Shown here one piece after another: positions 27,874 to 37,503 of a stretch of DNA of 64,000 nt; position 1 is the stretch's first letter; every line of letters begins with the position of its first letter. A model generated the notes under the pieces. It worked only from the letters and a program-made list of their open reading frames with translations, searched no databases and was not told the DNA's origin. The DNA is taken from assembly GCA_037132075.1 (NCBI GenBank), contig JBAXPV010000001.1, positions 186,001 through 250,000 of the forward strand. Reading direction: 5' to 3'. Made by a program: the position numbers and the translations under genes. Origin of the DNA: JBAXPV01 sp037132075 (GTDB lineage: Bacteria > Bacteroidota > Bacteroidia > Bacteroidales > CAIXZF01).

Positions 27874-29589
27874 ATGGCATATAGAGAGGATCAAACAACA
27901 GCTGGAATGATTAGATTTGACCTTACTAAACCTCAGCAATCCATCATAAAAGTGATTGGTGTCGGCGGGGGTGGCGGTAATGCAGTAAACCACATGTACA
28001 ATGAAGGCATTCAGGGAGTAGATTTTATTATCTGCAACACTGATGCCCAATCATTGAATAATAGCCCTGTGCCGAACAAAATTCAGCTTGGCGCCACGCT
28101 TACTGAAGGCAGAGGGGCGGGTTCTATTCCGGAAATGGGCAAAAATGCTGCACTCGAGAACATCGACGACATTAAGAATATTATCGGCGAAAACACAAAA
28201 ATGTTGTTCATCACCGCTGGTATGGGTGGCGGTACCGGAACCGGCGCAGCTCCTGTCATCGCTTCTATTGCACGCGAACTCGGCATCCTGACAGTTGGGA
28301 TTGTCACAGTGCCTTTTGGTTTTGAAGGAAGAAAAAGAAAACTCCAGGCTGAAGAAGGAATTAAAGAATTCCGTAAACATGTCGACAGCCTGCTGATAAT
28401 CTGCAACGACAAACTCCGGGAACTTTACGGTGACCTTACTTTATCACTTGCCTTTGGGAAAGCTGACAATATCCTCACGACCGCTGCCAAAGGAATCGCA
28501 GAAATTATTACAGTTACCGGCTATATCAATGTTGACTTTGAAGATGTCAAAACTGTGATGAAAAACAGTGGCGTCGCCATCATGGGCTCGGGTATCGCTT
28601 CCGGTGAAGGTCGTGCCATGAAAGCGGTTGAAGATGCACTCTCTTCTCCACTGCTTAATGACAACAACATTGAAGGCTCCAGCAATATATTATTGTATAT
28701 CACTTCCGGGAGCCAGGAAGTGTCGATGGACGAAGTGACTGAAATTACAGACTTCATCCAGAACCGTGCTGGCATGGATGCCGACATTATCTGGGGCAAT
28801 GGCACTGACGACAGCCTCGGCGACAACATCAACATCACCCTGATTGCCACCGGTTTCGAAACCTCAAATAACCCACGGCCTACAAAAACGATTAAACAAG
28901 AACCCGTCATCGTTGGTCGTTTATGGGAAGAATCAAAAGCTGTTGAAGAGCAAATTACTCCTGCGGAATCTCAAGCCCCTGAGCCTCTTACATCAGAAAT
29001 AAAGTTAATTCACGAACTTTCTGAAGAAAAAGAAGCTGAAGCTGAATTCATCCCGGAACCTGAACCCATCTTCGAAGCCATCACCCCTGTTTCAATACCA
29101 GAACCGGCAGCAGTAGAAGTCATCTTTAACCTTTCGGATCCAATTGCAGAAGATATTGCTGAAATCAACGAAAAGGAAGAAAAAGAAGAAATCGAAGCAG
29201 AAGAATTCATGCAAAGCATTATGGCAGAAGAAAAATCAGAACCTTTTCTGATTCACCGCCTGGAAGTCCCTGCAGAAAACGCTATTCCTACCCCTCCTCC
29301 TGCAAAACCTGAACCTTCGAAGCTCGTCGAGAGTCCCGACAGAGTTCATATGGATAAGACCTCTGTTGAACGAATCAGCAAACTTAAAGAGCTGAGCCTG
29401 AGACTAAAAACTGAAGAAGGAATCGTAAAAATGGAGAAAGAACCTGCCTACATCCGTCGTCAGGTAGAATTGGTCGACCCAAAACCTTCTAACGAATCTC
29501 AAGTCTCTTCCTTTACATTGGGCGAAGACTCCAAAGGCGGTATCGAAATCAGGACAAACAATTCCTTCCTGCATGATAATGTAGATTAA
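27874..29589 (+). CDS. ftsZ: Cell division GTPase FtsZ
   Basis: This 571-residue tubulin homologue forms the Z ring. The GTPase core (about 18-330) has GVGGGGGNAVNHM, the tubulin signature GGGTGTGAAP and the T7 loop region VDFEDVKTVM. A long Glu/Pro-rich linker of some 200 residues follows. The end carries SFTLGEDSKGGIEIR and a short tail, which differs from the usual C-terminal peptide for FtsA binding. AGGAG at 27861-27865, 8 nt before the ATG, is an unusually clear ribosome binding site for this phylum and may support high expression. Confidence 0.97.
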   Translation: MAYREDQTTAGMIRFDLTKPQQSIIKVIGVGGGGGNAVNHMYNEGIQGVDFIICNTDAQSLNNSPVPNKIQLGATLTEGRGAGSIPEMGKNAALENIDDIKNIIGENTKMLFITAGMGGGTGTGAAPVIASIARELGILTVGIVTVPFGFEGRKRKLQAEEGIKEFRKHVDSLLIICNDKLRELYGDLTLSLAFGKADNILTTAAKGIAEIITVTGYINVDFEDVKTVMKNSGVAIMGSGIASGEGRAMKAVEDALSSPLLNDNNIEGSSNILLYITSGSQEVSMDEVTEITDFIQNRAGMDADIIWGNGTDDSLGDNINITLIATGFETSNNPRPTKTIKQEPVIVGRLWEESKAVEEQITPAESQAPEPLTSEIKLIHELSEEKEAEAEFIPEPEPIFEAITPVSIPEPAAVEVIFNLSDPIAEDIAEINEKEEKEEIEAEEFMQSIMAEEKSEPFLIHRLEVPAENAIPTPPPAKPEPSKLVESPDRVHMDKTSVERISKLKELSLRLKTEEGIVKMEKEPAYIRRQVELVDPKPSNESQVSSFTLGEDSKGGIEIRTNNSFLHDNVD

Positions 29590-29608
29590 TACTCCTAATA
29601 CATTTCGT

Positions 29609-30061
29609 ATGACACTTACTGACCAGATCAATGCTGATATTAAATCTGCTATGCTTGCGCGTGAAAAAGACAAGCTTGAAGCACTTCGCGCTATAAAATC
29701 TGCCATCCTTCTGCTAAATACCCAGGAAGGAGCTACAGGAGAGATCAATCCTGAGGAGGAGATTAAGCTTTTACAACGCCTGGTGAAACAAAGGCGAGAA
29801 GCAGCTTCTATCTACGAAGGCCAGAACCGCCCTGATCTGGCAAGTGTTGAACTCGCTCAGGCTCTTGTGATCGAGAAGTATCTTCCTGAACAAATGTCAG
29901 TTGAAGAGATCACAGCGATCCTCAAAGCTGTGGTCGCCGAGACCGGTGCCACTTCTATTCGCGACATGGGCAAAGTTATGGGACTCGCCTCAACACGGCT
30001 GGCAGGGAAAGCTGACAATAAAATTGTAGCAGGACTGATTAAAGAGATGCTTGGCATTTAA
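29609..30061 (+). CDS. GatB/YqeY domain protein
   Basis: This 150-residue helical protein is of the YqeY family, related to the C-terminal tail domain of GatB. Recognisable are EKDKLEALRAIKSAI, KLLQRLVKQRREAASIYE, EYLPEQMS-like KYLPEQMSVEEI and MGKVMG. The molecular role is not settled; a link to tRNA-dependent amidation is assumed from the domain. It follows ftsZ by 19 bp and ends the plus-strand cluster. Confidence 0.93.
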   Translation: MTLTDQINADIKSAMLAREKDKLEALRAIKSAILLLNTQEGATGEINPEEEIKLLQRLVKQRREAASIYEGQNRPDLASVELAQALVIEKYLPEQMSVEEITAILKAVVAETGATSIRDMGKVMGLASTRLAGKADNKIVAGLIKEMLGI

Positions 30062-30123
30062 AAGAAACGGAACGATTTAACCTAATTGGGGAATTTCACT
30101 GCTTATCGAAACCTATTCGAATA

Positions 30124-31341
30124 TCAGTCCTTATTCATAGAGTCAAATTTATACTCATTCGTCTTCATCCACTCCTTCATGCGAGCCACCAAAATCATCG
30201 GCTTCCAAAGCATCTTGTAATGACCAAGCCGTACCCGCAAATCAAGATAGGTAAGCTCTCCACGTAGAATCCGGCGAAATCCCCGCCACATCCTTTCCGA
30301 TTTGCCCATTTTCCGGTGAATCAGTCCAGGAACAGCATTGAAGATACTCTGTATCGGCAATGCTGCCAAAAGCTCAGGAAAGATCTCTTCTTCCATCCGC
30401 TCTTTGTAACGATAGGCATGATCAGACCTGTTTTCCAGTACATCTATGATAGATTCGGCAGCCAGGATTCCACTCTTTACTGCGAAATAGATCCCTTCTC
30501 CTGTCAAAGGATCAGCCAAACCCGCAGCATCGCCGACAACCATGACTCTTGAAGTCTGAACTTTGCCAATACCAGTGCGGTAAGGAATTGGAAATGAACG
30601 AAATGAAAGAATCTCAACATGTTCTATCTCCAAAGATTTTAAAAAACGAAAATAATATGGTTTCAGATATTTCGCCAGGCTGGCTGGTCCGCCAACGCCA
30701 ACGCTGAGATGATCAGTCTTCGGGAACACCCACGCATAGCCACGTACAAAAGTTCCCCAATCAAGACAAGCTTTCCCTTTAAAACTCTTAAGCATCTCTG
30801 GATCTACCCTGATTTCACTTTCGATGCCAACACCTTTCCTGACATTGTCAGTAAGCTGAAAAGATCGTGCGGTAATACTTCCCACACCATCTGCACCTAT
30901 GATATAACTCGCTGCATATTCACACTCCAGGGTGTGAACCAGTACCTGGTCGAATGTCTCTGTAAATCCTGTGACTTTATTCCCACCGAGAAACTCTGCT
31001 CCTTTCTCGATCGCCTTATGAAGCATAAAGTCATCCAGCTTGCTGCGCATTGTCCCGTAAATCAATGGATCACGCGACACATGCGTAAATGAATGTTCAA
31101 AACGGTGTGAAAAACGAAAGGAATAGACTGTACTTTCAATGACAGGGGTCAGGTCATAGGGAAAAAGACTCAGCGCCCTATGTGACAATCCGCCACCACA
31201 AGGCTTGAACCTGGGAAATTCCTCTTTGTCTATGATAAGCACCGAGAAACCCCGACGCGCCAGATGATAAGCCGACATCGAGCCACCCGGACCTGCGCCG
31301 ATGATAATTACATCGTAATATTTTGGACTGACTGTGCTCAC
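30124..31341 (-). CDS. Geranylgeranyl-reductase-family FAD-dependent oxidoreductase
   Basis: This flavoprotein of about 405 residues has the dinucleotide-binding motif IIGAGPGGSMSAYHLA at the N-terminus, the family signature FPRFKPCGGGL (about 40-50) and the second FAD motif VVGDAAGLADPLTGEGIYFA (about 275-295). Members reduce isoprenoid chains or act on related lipids; the substrate here is unknown. I use GTG at 31341. A TTG at 31347 would add two residues. It lies 27 bp downstream of secA on the same strand and may share its transcript. Confidence 0.87.
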   Translation of the reverse strand: MSTVSPKYYDVIIIGAGPGGSMSAYHLARRGFSVLIIDKEEFPRFKPCGGGLSHRALSLFPYDLTPVIESTVYSFRFSHRFEHSFTHVSRDPLIYGTMRSKLDDFMLHKAIEKGAEFLGGNKVTGFTETFDQVLVHTLECEYAASYIIGADGVGSITARSFQLTDNVRKGVGIESEIRVDPEMLKSFKGKACLDWGTFVRGYAWVFPKTDHLSVGVGGPASLAKYLKPYYFRFLKSLEIEHVEILSFRSFPIPYRTGIGKVQTSRVMVVGDAAGLADPLTGEGIYFAVKSGILAAESIIDVLENRSDHAYRYKERMEEEIFPELLAALPIQSIFNAVPGLIHRKMGKSERMWRGFRRILRGELTYLDLRVRLGHYKMLWKPMILVARMKEWMKTNEYKFDSMNKD

Positions 31342-31368
31342 AAACAATTACAAAGATAATGTCTTATC

Positions 31369-34300
31369 CTATTCACCACCTTTACCATGACATTGTTTAT
31401 ATTTTTTCCCACTGCCACAAGGACAAGGATCGTTACGGCCGACTTTCTTTTCAACTTTTACAGGCTGTGCACGCTGAGGCTCAGCCGTAGGATTGGCTGC
31501 AGCCTGCCCAAAAGAATCATCCCTGCCCAACTTCAGGTTATGCATATCGTTACGCCTGGGAGCCCTGGCCTCCTGAACTTTATTCTCCATCCCGGGCAGC
31601 ATCCCCTTCAACAAAAAGGAACAAACCTCCTTATTGATCTTCTGAATCATAGTTTTAAACAACTCGAATGATTCAAATTTATAAATCAGCAAGGGATCTT
31701 TTTGCTCATAGGTCGCTGACTGAACACTTTGTTTCAGATCATCCATCTCACGCAAATGCTCTTTCCAGGCATCATCAATCAGGGCCAGACTGATCCCTTT
31801 CTCAACCGCAATCGTGACCTCGCGCGCTTTGTCGTCATAAGCCTTTTTAAGGTTTACAACAACCTGAAGCGTTTTGATCCCATCCGTGAGTGGAATCGCT
31901 ATATTTTCAAAATGAGTGTTGTTCTCATAAACATCCTTAATGACAGGATATGAAGTAAGTGCAAGATGCTCAGTATGATAGCGATACGCTTGATAAACTT
32001 CATGAAACAAACGCTCTGTCAGTTTTGCCTGACTTTCATTCCTAAATTCATTCTCGGTGATCGAACAATCAACGGCAAGCACGCGCATCATGTCCAGGAT
32101 AAAGTCATGATAGGTTCCTGTGGCCAGATGCTCAGCCAGAATCGCTTCTCCCACATCATAAAACATATTGGAAAGATCCAGCGACAGCCGCTCTCCATAT
32201 AATGCATGATGGCGTTTCTTATAAATGACTTCACGCTGTGAGTTCATCACGTCGTCATATTCCAGCAAACGCTTACGCGTGCCGAAGTTGTTCTCCTCAA
32301 CCTTTTTCTGCGCACGTTCGATGGACTTCGTGATCATGGAATGCTGGATCACCTCTCCTTCTTTCAAGCCAAGCCTGTCCATGATACTGGCAATACGATC
32401 AGAGCCGAAAAGACGCATCAGGTCATCCTCCAGTGATACAAAAAACTGGGAACTTCCCGGGTCCCCCTGACGACCGGCACGACCTCTTAACTGGCGGTCG
32501 ACACGCCGCGACTCATGTCTTTCAGTACCAATGATCGCCAAACCACCGGCTTCCTTAACACCAGGTCCCAGTTTAATGTCGGTACCACGACCCGCCATAT
32601 TGGTAGCGATCGTCACAGTTCCTGCACGTCCTGCCTCTTGAACAATTTGAGCCTCACGTGCGTGAAGCTTGGCATTCAGTACGTTATGTTTGATATTTTT
32701 ACGAAGCAACATCCGGCTCAAAAGCTCAGAAGTTTCGACAGAAGTCGTTCCAACCAATACTGGTCTGCCCCCTTTTACCAAAGCCTCAATATCGTCAATT
32801 ACAGCATTAAATTTCTCGCGCTTGGTACGATAAACGAGATCTTCACGGTCATCACGGGTGATCGGCCTGTTCGTCGGGATCACCACCACATCCAGTTTGT
32901 AAATATCCCACAACTCCCCTGCTTCCGTCTCAGCAGTACCGGTCATACCAGCCAACTTGCGGTACATCCTGAAGTAGTTCTGCAGCGTTATGGTCGCATA
33001 GGTCTGCGTGGCAGCTTCCACAGTCACATTTTCTTTGGCTTCTATCGCCTGGTGCAGCCCATCTGAATAACGACGACCTTCCATGATACGGCCGGTTTGC
33101 TCGTCGACAATTTTGATCTTATTTTCAATGATGACATATTCAACATCTTTTTCGAAAAGAGCATAGGCTCTAAGCAACTGATTGACTGTATGAATACGTT
33201 CAGATTTAATCGAGAAATCCCGTAAAATATCGGCTTTTACATCAGCCTTCTTCGTATCTGTCAGGCCTTGTTTCTCCAGGTCGACCAGTTCAGCACCAAT
33301 ATCAGGGATGATATAAAATTTAGGATCCTCATAGGACTCCGTGATCAGGTCGATGCCTTTTTCTGTAAGCTCAATAGAGTTATTCCGCTCATCAATGACA
33401 AAAAATAACTCATCATCGATGATGTGCATATGCTTGCTTTGCTCGGCCATGTAGAAGTTCTCGGTCTTCTGCATCAAGGCTTTCATTCCCTGTTCGGAGA
33501 GAAACTTTATACAGGCTTTGTTTTTCGGCAATCCTCTGTAGGCTCGCAACAGCATCTCGCCCCCTTTCTTCTCATCATCAGAAGAAGGAGTTCCGTTCAA
33601 TATAGCTTTTGCGTCGGACAAAAACTTCGTGACAACAGTTCTTTGTGCATTGTATAACTTCAGCACCTGGGGTTTCAATGCGTCGAATTCCTGGTGGTCT
33701 CCTTTCGGGGTAGGGCCGGAAATGATCAAAGGTGTACGGGCATCATCGATCAACACAGAATCGACCTCATCGACGATGGCATAGTTGTGGACCCTTTGCA
33801 CCAGTTCTTCCACACTTCGCGCCATATTGTCACGCAGGTAGTCAAAACCGAACTCATTGTTGGTCCCATAAGTAATGTCGGCGAGATAAGCCTGTCTTCT
33901 TTCTTCACTGTTGGGCTCATGTTTGTCGATACAGTCGACTTTCAAGCCATGAAACTCGTACAGCATGCCCATCCATTCGGAGTCACGTTTGGCGAGATAG
34001 TCGTTGACCGTAACGATATGAACGCCCTTCCCTGGCAAGGCGTTGAGGTAAACCGGCAAGGTGGCCACGAGGGTCTTTCCTTCACCGGTAGCCATTTCAG
34101 AGATTTTCCCTTCATGCAAAACTACACCACCGATGAGCTGAACGTCATAATGAATCATATCCCATCGGATCAGGCTTCCTCCGGCAGTCCACGTATTGCG
34201 ATAACGGGCTTTGCTCCCCACAATCTCGACATTGTCCTTTTTAGCAGCCAGGTCACGGTCGTGGTCATTGGCAGTGACTTCCACCCACTCATTCTCAGTT

Positions 34301-34665
34301 AAGCGCTTGGCGGTCTCCTTTACGACCGAGAATGCTTCAGGAAGGATTTGCAAAAGGATCTCCTGGGTCTTGTCATATTGCTTCTTGTCAAGAAGGTCTA
34401 TTTCTGTATATAGCGCCTCTTTTTCATCAATATCCATCTCAAGATTCTGCTCAATCTGCTCCTTGATGGCTTTGATGGCATCATCCTCCTCAAGGATATG
34501 CTCAGCAATTCTCTGTTTAAACTCTCTGGTTTTTTCCCGTAAACCGTCATTATCCAACATTTTGATCTGCTCATAGGCAGCAAGGGTCATCTTTTGAATG
34601 GGATCTATATTTTTAAGGTCACGGTCAGATTTTGTGCCCAGAAATTGCTTGAATATTCCTAACAT
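31369..34665 (-). CDS. secA: Preprotein translocase ATPase SecA
   Basis: This 1098-residue motor drives export through SecYEG. Walker A is TGEGKTLVATLP (about 192-203) and the DEAD-like Walker B is IVDEVDSVLIDDARTP (about 293). The GTDIKLGPGV and RRVDRQLRGRAGRQGDPG helicase motifs follow. The C-terminal SEC-C zinc motif is NDPCPCGSGKKYKQCHG. It is about 200 residues longer than E. coli SecA because of insertions in the N-terminal and nucleotide-binding regions, typical for Bacteroidota. Confidence 0.98.
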   Translation of the reverse strand: MLGIFKQFLGTKSDRDLKNIDPIQKMTLAAYEQIKMLDNDGLREKTREFKQRIAEHILEEDDAIKAIKEQIEQNLEMDIDEKEALYTEIDLLDKKQYDKTQEILLQILPEAFSVVKETAKRLTENEWVEVTANDHDRDLAAKKDNVEIVGSKARYRNTWTAGGSLIRWDMIHYDVQLIGGVVLHEGKISEMATGEGKTLVATLPVYLNALPGKGVHIVTVNDYLAKRDSEWMGMLYEFHGLKVDCIDKHEPNSEERRQAYLADITYGTNNEFGFDYLRDNMARSVEELVQRVHNYAIVDEVDSVLIDDARTPLIISGPTPKGDHQEFDALKPQVLKLYNAQRTVVTKFLSDAKAILNGTPSSDDEKKGGEMLLRAYRGLPKNKACIKFLSEQGMKALMQKTENFYMAEQSKHMHIIDDELFFVIDERNNSIELTEKGIDLITESYEDPKFYIIPDIGAELVDLEKQGLTDTKKADVKADILRDFSIKSERIHTVNQLLRAYALFEKDVEYVIIENKIKIVDEQTGRIMEGRRYSDGLHQAIEAKENVTVEAATQTYATITLQNYFRMYRKLAGMTGTAETEAGELWDIYKLDVVVIPTNRPITRDDREDLVYRTKREKFNAVIDDIEALVKGGRPVLVGTTSVETSELLSRMLLRKNIKHNVLNAKLHAREAQIVQEAGRAGTVTIATNMAGRGTDIKLGPGVKEAGGLAIIGTERHESRRVDRQLRGRAGRQGDPGSSQFFVSLEDDLMRLFGSDRIASIMDRLGLKEGEVIQHSMITKSIERAQKKVEENNFGTRKRLLEYDDVMNSQREVIYKKRHHALYGERLSLDLSNMFYDVGEAILAEHLATGTYHDFILDMMRVLAVDCSITENEFRNESQAKLTERLFHEVYQAYRYHTEHLALTSYPVIKDVYENNTHFENIAIPLTDGIKTLQVVVNLKKAYDDKAREVTIAVEKGISLALIDDAWKEHLREMDDLKQSVQSATYEQKDPLLIYKFESFELFKTMIQKINKEVCSFLLKGMLPGMENKVQEARAPRRNDMHNLKLGRDDSFGQAAANPTAEPQRAQPVKVEKKVGRNDPCPCGSGKKYKQCHGKGGE

Positions 34666-34717
34666 AGGTTTGGCTTAAGATTCGTAAAGGTAAAGTTTCT
34701 AGCAAAAAGAGTGCCTG

Positions 34718-34745
34718 AAAAAAAAGTGCCGGCTCATGCCGGCAC
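34718..34745 (-). terminator. Rho-independent terminator after the DUF2795 gene
   Basis: An 8-bp perfect G/C-rich stem (GTGCCGGC / GCCGGCAC) with a 4-nt loop spans 34726-34745. On the minus strand it is followed by eight T (34725-34718). It lies 10 bp past the stop of the DUF2795 gene and before secA, so secA should have its own promoter. Confidence 0.9.
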
Positions 34746-34754
34746 GTTTAATGA

Positions 34755-34976
34755 TCAGTACTCATCTTCATGAAAGAAGAAATCCTCCTTGGTAGGATAC
34801 TCTGGCCACAGATCTTCGATGCTCTCGTAAATCTCGCCTTCATCCTCAATCTCCTTGAGGTTTTCGCTTACTTCAACAGGGGCACCGGACCTGAGGCAGA
34901 AATCGATCAACTCCTCCTTGGTTGCGGGCCAGGGTGCATCTTCCAGTTTTGAAGCCAATTCTAATGTCCAGTACAT
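34755..34976 (-). CDS. Small acidic DUF2795 protein
   Basis: This 73-residue acidic protein fits the DUF2795 family: WTLELASKLEDAPWPATKEELIDF is the core, with a helix-turn-helix-like pattern, and the tail is rich in Glu/Asp and aromatic residues. The function is unknown. It is a single-gene transcript, with a good promoter at 35009-35038 and a strong terminator at 34718-34745, which suggests a well-expressed protein. Confidence 0.85.
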   Translation of the reverse strand: MYWTLELASKLEDAPWPATKEELIDFCLRSGAPVEVSENLKEIEDEGEIYESIEDLWPEYPTKEDFFFHEDEY

Positions 34977-35008
34977 TTCTTTGTATTTTTAGGTGTTTTA
35001 CTTTCGTG

Positions 35009-35038
35009 CAAAAGTATATTTTTTTAAAAATAAAGCAA
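35009..35038 (-). promoter_or_regulatory. Promoter of the DUF2795 gene
   Basis: On the minus strand TTG (35038-35036) is followed after 19 nt by TACTTTTG (35016-35009), a full match to TAnnTTTG. The predicted start lies about 25 nt before the ATG at 34976. Confidence 0.7.
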
Positions 35039-35159
35039 GGCTTATTTTCAATTGTTCATTCTTTTGCCATTTTTTTATGCGTAACGCATTAAAATTACGA
35101 ATGTTTTACAAAAAAAAGAAATATTTCTTATGCTGACAAAAAGTCCATATTAATGCCCT

Positions 35160-35167
35160 TACCTTTG
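35160..35167 (+). promoter_or_regulatory. -7 element TACCTTTG before the TPR membrane gene
   Basis: TACCTTTG matches TAnnTTTG and lies 26 nt before the TTG start at 35193. No TTTG is seen at the expected -33 distance. Confidence 0.45.
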
Positions 35168-35192
35168 TCTTCGTCTCTCAAATGACTAAGCC

Positions 35193-37193
35193 TTGACAAT
35201 CATCAACAGCGCATTCACACTCAGACTAAAGGGAAATCCCGGCCAACTATGGCTCCTGGCAGCAATCCTCATGACCCTCGTGATCTACCTTCCCCTCTGG
35301 AATAACGGTTTTGTTAATTGGGATGACAACGTTTATGTCCTTGAAAATCCGCTAATTTTTAACAGCTGGACTTCTAGCTTTGTTAATATCTTTTCCTCAA
35401 GCTTCGAGGGGCACTACCATCCCCTGACACTGCTCTCACTGAAACTTGACTTTAGCCTGTTTGGCTTGAATCCCAGGGCTTTTCACTCCCACAACCTCCT
35501 CTTGCACCTGCTGAACACGATTCTCGTTTTCCGCGTCTTCATGCTGATCACCAAAAAACCAATGCTTGCCGGGATCACAGCCGTGCTTTTCGGAATTCAT
35601 CCGATGCACGTCGAATCGGTAGCCTGGGCAAGCGCCAGGAAAGATGTGCTCTTCACTTTTTGGTTTCTCCTGGCTTTTATCCTATGGCTCAAATACTTAG
35701 ACGACAGAAAAAAGAAATACATACTCCTGTCAATGCTTGCCTTCCTCTTATCGGTGCTGTCAAAGGGTCAGGCTGTGTTTCTGCCTTTATGCCTCATCCT
35801 GACAGAAGTCTACCTCGGGAAATCCCTGTTTTCCTGGAAAATATGGCTGGAGAAAATCCCGTTTTTTGTCATCGCCCTGGCTTTAGGCATTGTAGCCATC
35901 TACGTCCAGGAAAAAACAGGCTATACCTCGAAAAACGGTCTTGCGCCAGGTTTTCTTGAAATGCTCCTGGTGGCAGGCACTGCCTTTTGCCTCTACCTGA
36001 TGAAAATCATAGTGCCAATAAATCTTTCAGCCTACTATTCCTATCCGGCTTTCCATGCCGGCATATACCCGCCGGCAATGTGGCTGGGACTGCTCATTTT
36101 CCTGATCCTCCTGGCCGCGATGTTTTATTTCTACCGGAAAAACAAAACTGTTTTCTTCGGTTTGATGTTTTTCCTGCTTAATATTTTCATCTTTTTAAAA
36201 TGGATTCCGGTCTCTAACTATATCATCGCCGACCGCTATACCTATATCGCAGCATTGGGTTTGTTTTTCATGGCGGCAGTTTCGCTGGATAATCTCAGGA
36301 AATACGGGAAATTACAGGCAATAAGCGCCTATGCAATACTGGCGGTTTTGCTTCTCAGCTACGGCCTCAGTGCTGCCACAAGAGTTCCTGTTTGGAAAGA
36401 CACAAGCAGTTTGATGGATAACATCCTTAAAAACAACCCCGATGTCTATTCAGCCCTGAATGCCAGGGGAAGCTTGCGGCTGGAGCAAGGTGACTTTAAA
36501 GGAGCCATGGATGACTACTCCCATGCCATAAACGTCCAGCCGAAAACCGCAAGAGCCTATGCCAACCGCGCTGAGCTTCTCATCAAGGCAAATCGCAGTA
36601 AAGAAGCCCTGCACGATTTTGACCAGGCTCTGGACCTCGAGCCTGACAACCCCCGCTATCACAACAACAGGGGCTTAAATCGCATCAAAGAAGGCATGAT
36701 TCCGCAGGCCCTGGATGACTTCACTGCAGCCACACACCTGGCGCCCGGCATTGGCATTTACTACGCCAACCGCGGGAAAGCACTGAATCTCCTGGGGCGT
36801 TTCGACCAGGCCCTGGCTGAGCTGCAAAAGGCTGCCTCGCTTGGGGCCAGATTGCCGTTTATGGCCTTCGAGACCGGCATCGCTTATTACAACCTCAAAG
36901 ACTTTAACAGGGCAGTGCTTCAATTCAATCAGGCACTACAGCAAGATCTGACCTTCGTGGATGCCTACTTCTACCGGGGATTTTCCAATTACAACCTGGG
37001 TGATTTCGTATCAGCAGAATCTGACCTCACCACTGCGCTCAACAAACAAGACAACAACCCGCTGGCCTGGGCCATGCGCGGACTCGCCCGGATCAGGCTG
37101 GGAAACAAAGATGGAGCCTGCAACGATTTTTACAAGGCAAAAGAACTTGGGCTGAAACAAGTCGATCAGGAAATAGAAAAAAACTGTAGGTAA
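35193..37193 (+). CDS. TMTC-like multi-pass membrane protein with C-terminal TPRs
   Basis: This protein of about 666 residues has two parts. Residues about 15-405 hold roughly ten membrane helices with loops such as FVNWDDNVYV, EGHYHPLT, LFGIHPMHVESVAWASARKDV and ISDRYTY-like IIADRYTYI. These are marks of the GT-C fold family related to O-mannosyltransferases (TMTC/PMT), where the DD and EHYHP-type loop residues are catalytic candidates. Residues about 415-660 hold six or seven TPRs, probably periplasmic. The start is a TTG at 35193; the first ATG is 26 codons later and would cut the first helix. A protein glycosyltransferase is a fair guess, but its acceptor and donor are unknown. Confidence 0.8.
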   Translation: MTIINSAFTLRLKGNPGQLWLLAAILMTLVIYLPLWNNGFVNWDDNVYVLENPLIFNSWTSSFVNIFSSSFEGHYHPLTLLSLKLDFSLFGLNPRAFHSHNLLLHLLNTILVFRVFMLITKKPMLAGITAVLFGIHPMHVESVAWASARKDVLFTFWFLLAFILWLKYLDDRKKKYILLSMLAFLLSVLSKGQAVFLPLCLILTEVYLGKSLFSWKIWLEKIPFFVIALALGIVAIYVQEKTGYTSKNGLAPGFLEMLLVAGTAFCLYLMKIIVPINLSAYYSYPAFHAGIYPPAMWLGLLIFLILLAAMFYFYRKNKTVFFGLMFFLLNIFIFLKWIPVSNYIIADRYTYIAALGLFFMAAVSLDNLRKYGKLQAISAYAILAVLLLSYGLSAATRVPVWKDTSSLMDNILKNNPDVYSALNARGSLRLEQGDFKGAMDDYSHAINVQPKTARAYANRAELLIKANRSKEALHDFDQALDLEPDNPRYHNNRGLNRIKEGMIPQALDDFTAATHLAPGIGIYYANRGKALNLLGRFDQALAELQKAASLGARLPFMAFETGIAYYNLKDFNRAVLQFNQALQQDLTFVDAYFYRGFSNYNLGDFVSAESDLTTALNKQDNNPLAWAMRGLARIRLGNKDGACNDFYKAKELGLKQVDQEIEKNCR

Positions 37194-37278
37194 GCCACAT
37201 CTTTATTCATCCTTTTCAATAAGCCGCTTGGTATATCACATGCATGTATAATGTAAATACCTCATTAGAATGTCAAAC

Positions 37279-37503
37279 CTATTTACCCAGGCTTATTTGA
37301 AAATGTAGTAACGCTACCTGAAGTTTAACATTCGCTTGTAATGCAGTGAATACCTTAAGTAAAGTATCTATGGTGACATTACTGGCGTTGTTTTCAATTC
37401 TTGAAATTTGCGCTTTTTGAACACCAATAAGTTTCCCCAGGTCCGCCTGGGTTAAATTACGTTCCTGTCGTGTTTGTTTGATGGCTTGTCCAATCAGGTT
37501 CAT
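37279..37503 (-). CDS. XRE/HigA-type antitoxin-like regulator
   Basis: This 74-residue protein has a helix-turn-helix of the Cro/C1 type at about residues 8-60 (IKQTRQERNLTQADLGKLIG, AQISRIENN). It is intact. Its ATG overlaps the stop of a decayed HigB-like toxin gene upstream (37500-37690) in the ATGA manner normal for toxin-first TA operons. With the toxin gone it may survive only as a regulator or as an anti-addiction remnant. Confidence 0.82.
   Translation of the reverse strand: MNLIGQAIKQTRQERNLTQADLGKLIGVQKAQISRIENNASNVTIDTLLKVFTALQANVKLQVALLHFQISLGK

Noticed and set aside
31351..31358. Minus-strand TATCTTTG before the flavin oxidoreductase gene
   Set aside because: It is only 4-10 nt from the possible start codons, so transcription would begin at or inside the gene. 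The gene more likely shares the secA transcript.
35182..35196. ATG at 35182 as start of the TPR membrane gene
   Set aside because: It is out of frame and stops after four codons (MTKP).
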